Shown here piece by piece: positions 63,459-64,000 of a DNA stretch of 64,000 nt. Location: assembly GCF_008086345.1 (NCBI RefSeq), contig NZ_CP043006.1:1052032-1116031 (forward strand), in the 5' to 3' direction. This DNA comes from Chitinophaga sp. XS-30. GTDB taxonomy: Bacteria; Bacteroidota; Bacteroidia; Chitinophagales; Chitinophagaceae. Positions within the stretch are counted from its first letter, which is position 1; every line of letters begins with the position of its first letter. A program made the translations under genes and the position numbers. The notes below the pieces were generated by a model, which was not told the origin of the DNA, ran no database searches, and was given only the letters and a program-made list of their open reading frames with translations.

Positions 63459-63571
63459 GGCTGTACCAAAAGTATGCTGGCCGGATCTTATCCGGTTGCC
63501 TGACGGCGGGATCATCGTTTGCACGATTCGCAAGCCGTCAAGATTACTTTTAGTACAGCCCCTCCTTTTTT
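63459..63571. repeat. 102-nt branched structured element with T-run
   Basis: Outer stem of 16 bp with one mismatch: 63459-63474 (starts GGCTGTACC) with 63545-63560 (ends GTACAGCC). Inside are two hairpins: CCGGA/TCCGG (63481-63485 and 63491-63495) and a longer one with TGACGGC/GCCGTCA (63501-63507, 63534-63540) capped by ATCGT/ACGAT. A T-run at 63566-63571 follows. It lies between convergent genes and probably ends transcription, but is more elaborate than a plain terminator. Confidence 0.8.
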
Positions 63572-63582
63572 GGGAATATTAA

Positions 63583-64000
63583 TTACTCTACTGAAGCTCT
63601 CCGGCGGATCACCGTTTGCGTTCTGATGTCAACGGCTTTTTCCAGCTTGCTTTTACCATTGCGCACCTCGAATGTATAAGATCCATCGTCCAGCTTGTCC
63701 ATATTATACCGGGCAACAATCCTGGATGAAGCAGCGTCCAGCACTTCCCTGTGCAGGGTGTTATTATTCGCATCACGGATGAAAAGTGTCAGTTTCTCCC
63801 CTGCCGGGTTGTCGATCTGAACAAGGAAACGGAGGTCTCCGGTGTTTTCCTGCTGGATATCCAGCTTATATTTTTTGATCATGTCATTCGTCTCTACCGG
63901 GGCAACTTTTGTCTTGCTGTTTTTGCTGCCGGCGAAGGCAAATGTTTCCTGCTGTGCGGAAGCCTGCATGGAGAGGCCAAGTACGAGCACTGTAGCCGTA
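63583..64000 (-). CDS. Small secreted beta-rich protein (5' end outside window)
   Basis: Partial gene running off the right edge; the frame is open through base 64000 and the visible start includes the end of a signal peptide (VLVLGLSMQASAQ). The mature part (about 125 residues) is Thr/Asn-rich and beta-like: DIQQENTGDLRFLVQIDNP, KLTLFIRDANNNTLHREVL and GSYTFEVRNGKSKLEK, the pattern of Bacteroidota proteins with an Ig-like or secretion-tail fold. No family recognised. A GTG at 63990 is not the true start. Confidence 0.75.
   Translation of the reverse strand, partial: TATVLVLGLSMQASAQQETFAFAGSKNSKTKVAPVETNDMIKKYKLDIQQENTGDLRFLVQIDNPAGEKLTLFIRDANNNTLHREVLDAASSRIVARYNMDKLDDGSYTFEVRNGKSKLEKAVDIRTQTVIRRRASVE

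Noticed and set aside
62174..63469. A 431-codon minus-strand frame opposite the GH3 fusion
   Set aside because: Antisense of a gene with intact GH3 and serine hydrolase motifs.

Overview
The window reads as a chromosomal segment of a Bacteroidota bacterium, most likely of the Chitinophaga group (Chitinophagaceae). The evidence is: moderately high G+C by eye; several TAnnTTTG-type -7 elements (recA, adk, typA) with little Shine-Dalgarno signal; many MKK... lipoproteins with a Bacteroidota-style lipobox; and phylum-typical families (PNGase F with a GLPGLI-like N-terminus, S46 dipeptidyl-peptidase 7, DUF4836, DUF3857 transglutaminase, Tat-exported Gfo/Idh/MocA oxidoreductases, a POT transporter with a large insert, a NagZ-like GH3 fused to a serine hydrolase). 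I see no IS element, prophage, CRISPR array, rRNA or integrase; the genes are intact apart from the two cut by the window edges. One tRNA (Thr, CGU anticodon) is present.

Layout. 1-9.2 kb: 3' part of a PNGase F gene, then pnuC and a ribosylnicotinamide kinase (NAD salvage), mtgA, a YciO/Sua5 protein, a C1 peptidase, an acetyltransferase and polA. 9.4-14.8 kb: ArsC-like protein, glycosyltransferase, two tiny genes, then a probable operon of a degenerate arginase-fold protein, a YitT membrane protein and a secreted esterase. 14.8-31.3 kb is a carbohydrate and peptide block: SGNH hydrolase, Tat-exported TIM-barrel isomerase, SUMF1-fold protein, two Tat-exported Gfo/Idh/MocA oxidoreductases, PBP4-type carboxypeptidase, DPP7, two lipoproteins, POT transporter, a GMC dehydrogenase with its small subunit, and gluconokinase. 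31.3-44.7 kb: mutL, exported msrB, SRPBCC and YciI proteins, a DUF4836 lipoprotein, a LolD/FtsX-like ABC operon with a Dabb lipoprotein, then a three-gene minus-strand run (DUF3857 transglutaminase, DUF2891, geranylgeranyl-reductase-like flavoprotein) and ybaB. 44.8-60.1 kb is mostly housekeeping: typA, a membrane patatin, ctaA, rnhB-rpoN-PAP2, recA, DUF72, an NQO-like reductase with a Crp/Fnr regulator, a membrane DnaJ protein, tRNA-Thr, obgE, adk. 60.4-64 kb: the GH3-serine hydrolase fusion and the 3' part of a small secreted protein gene.

How it fits together. The most suggestive theme is periplasmic sugar oxidation: a GMC flavoprotein with a CX2CX2CX3C motif and a Gluconate_2-dh3 subunit, plus two Tat-targeted Gfo/Idh/MocA proteins and a Tat-targeted hydroxypyruvate-isomerase-like protein. 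These are the families used in 3-keto-glycoside pathways, but here the link is inference. A second theme is cell-wall turnover and recycling (MtgA, PBP4, GH3/NagZ plus serine hydrolase). Peptide use is represented by DPP7, the C1 peptidase and the POT importer.

Non-coding signals worth attention are strong bidirectional hairpin terminators, a 22-bp perfect inverted repeat near 20.55 kb, a 102-nt branched structured element near 63.5 kb whose arms resemble the typA terminator, a 36-bp triple tandem repeat behind recA, and a 31-bp direct repeat around 55.5 kb. I found no clear undescribed defence or mobile system; the best candidates for something new are listed as findings.
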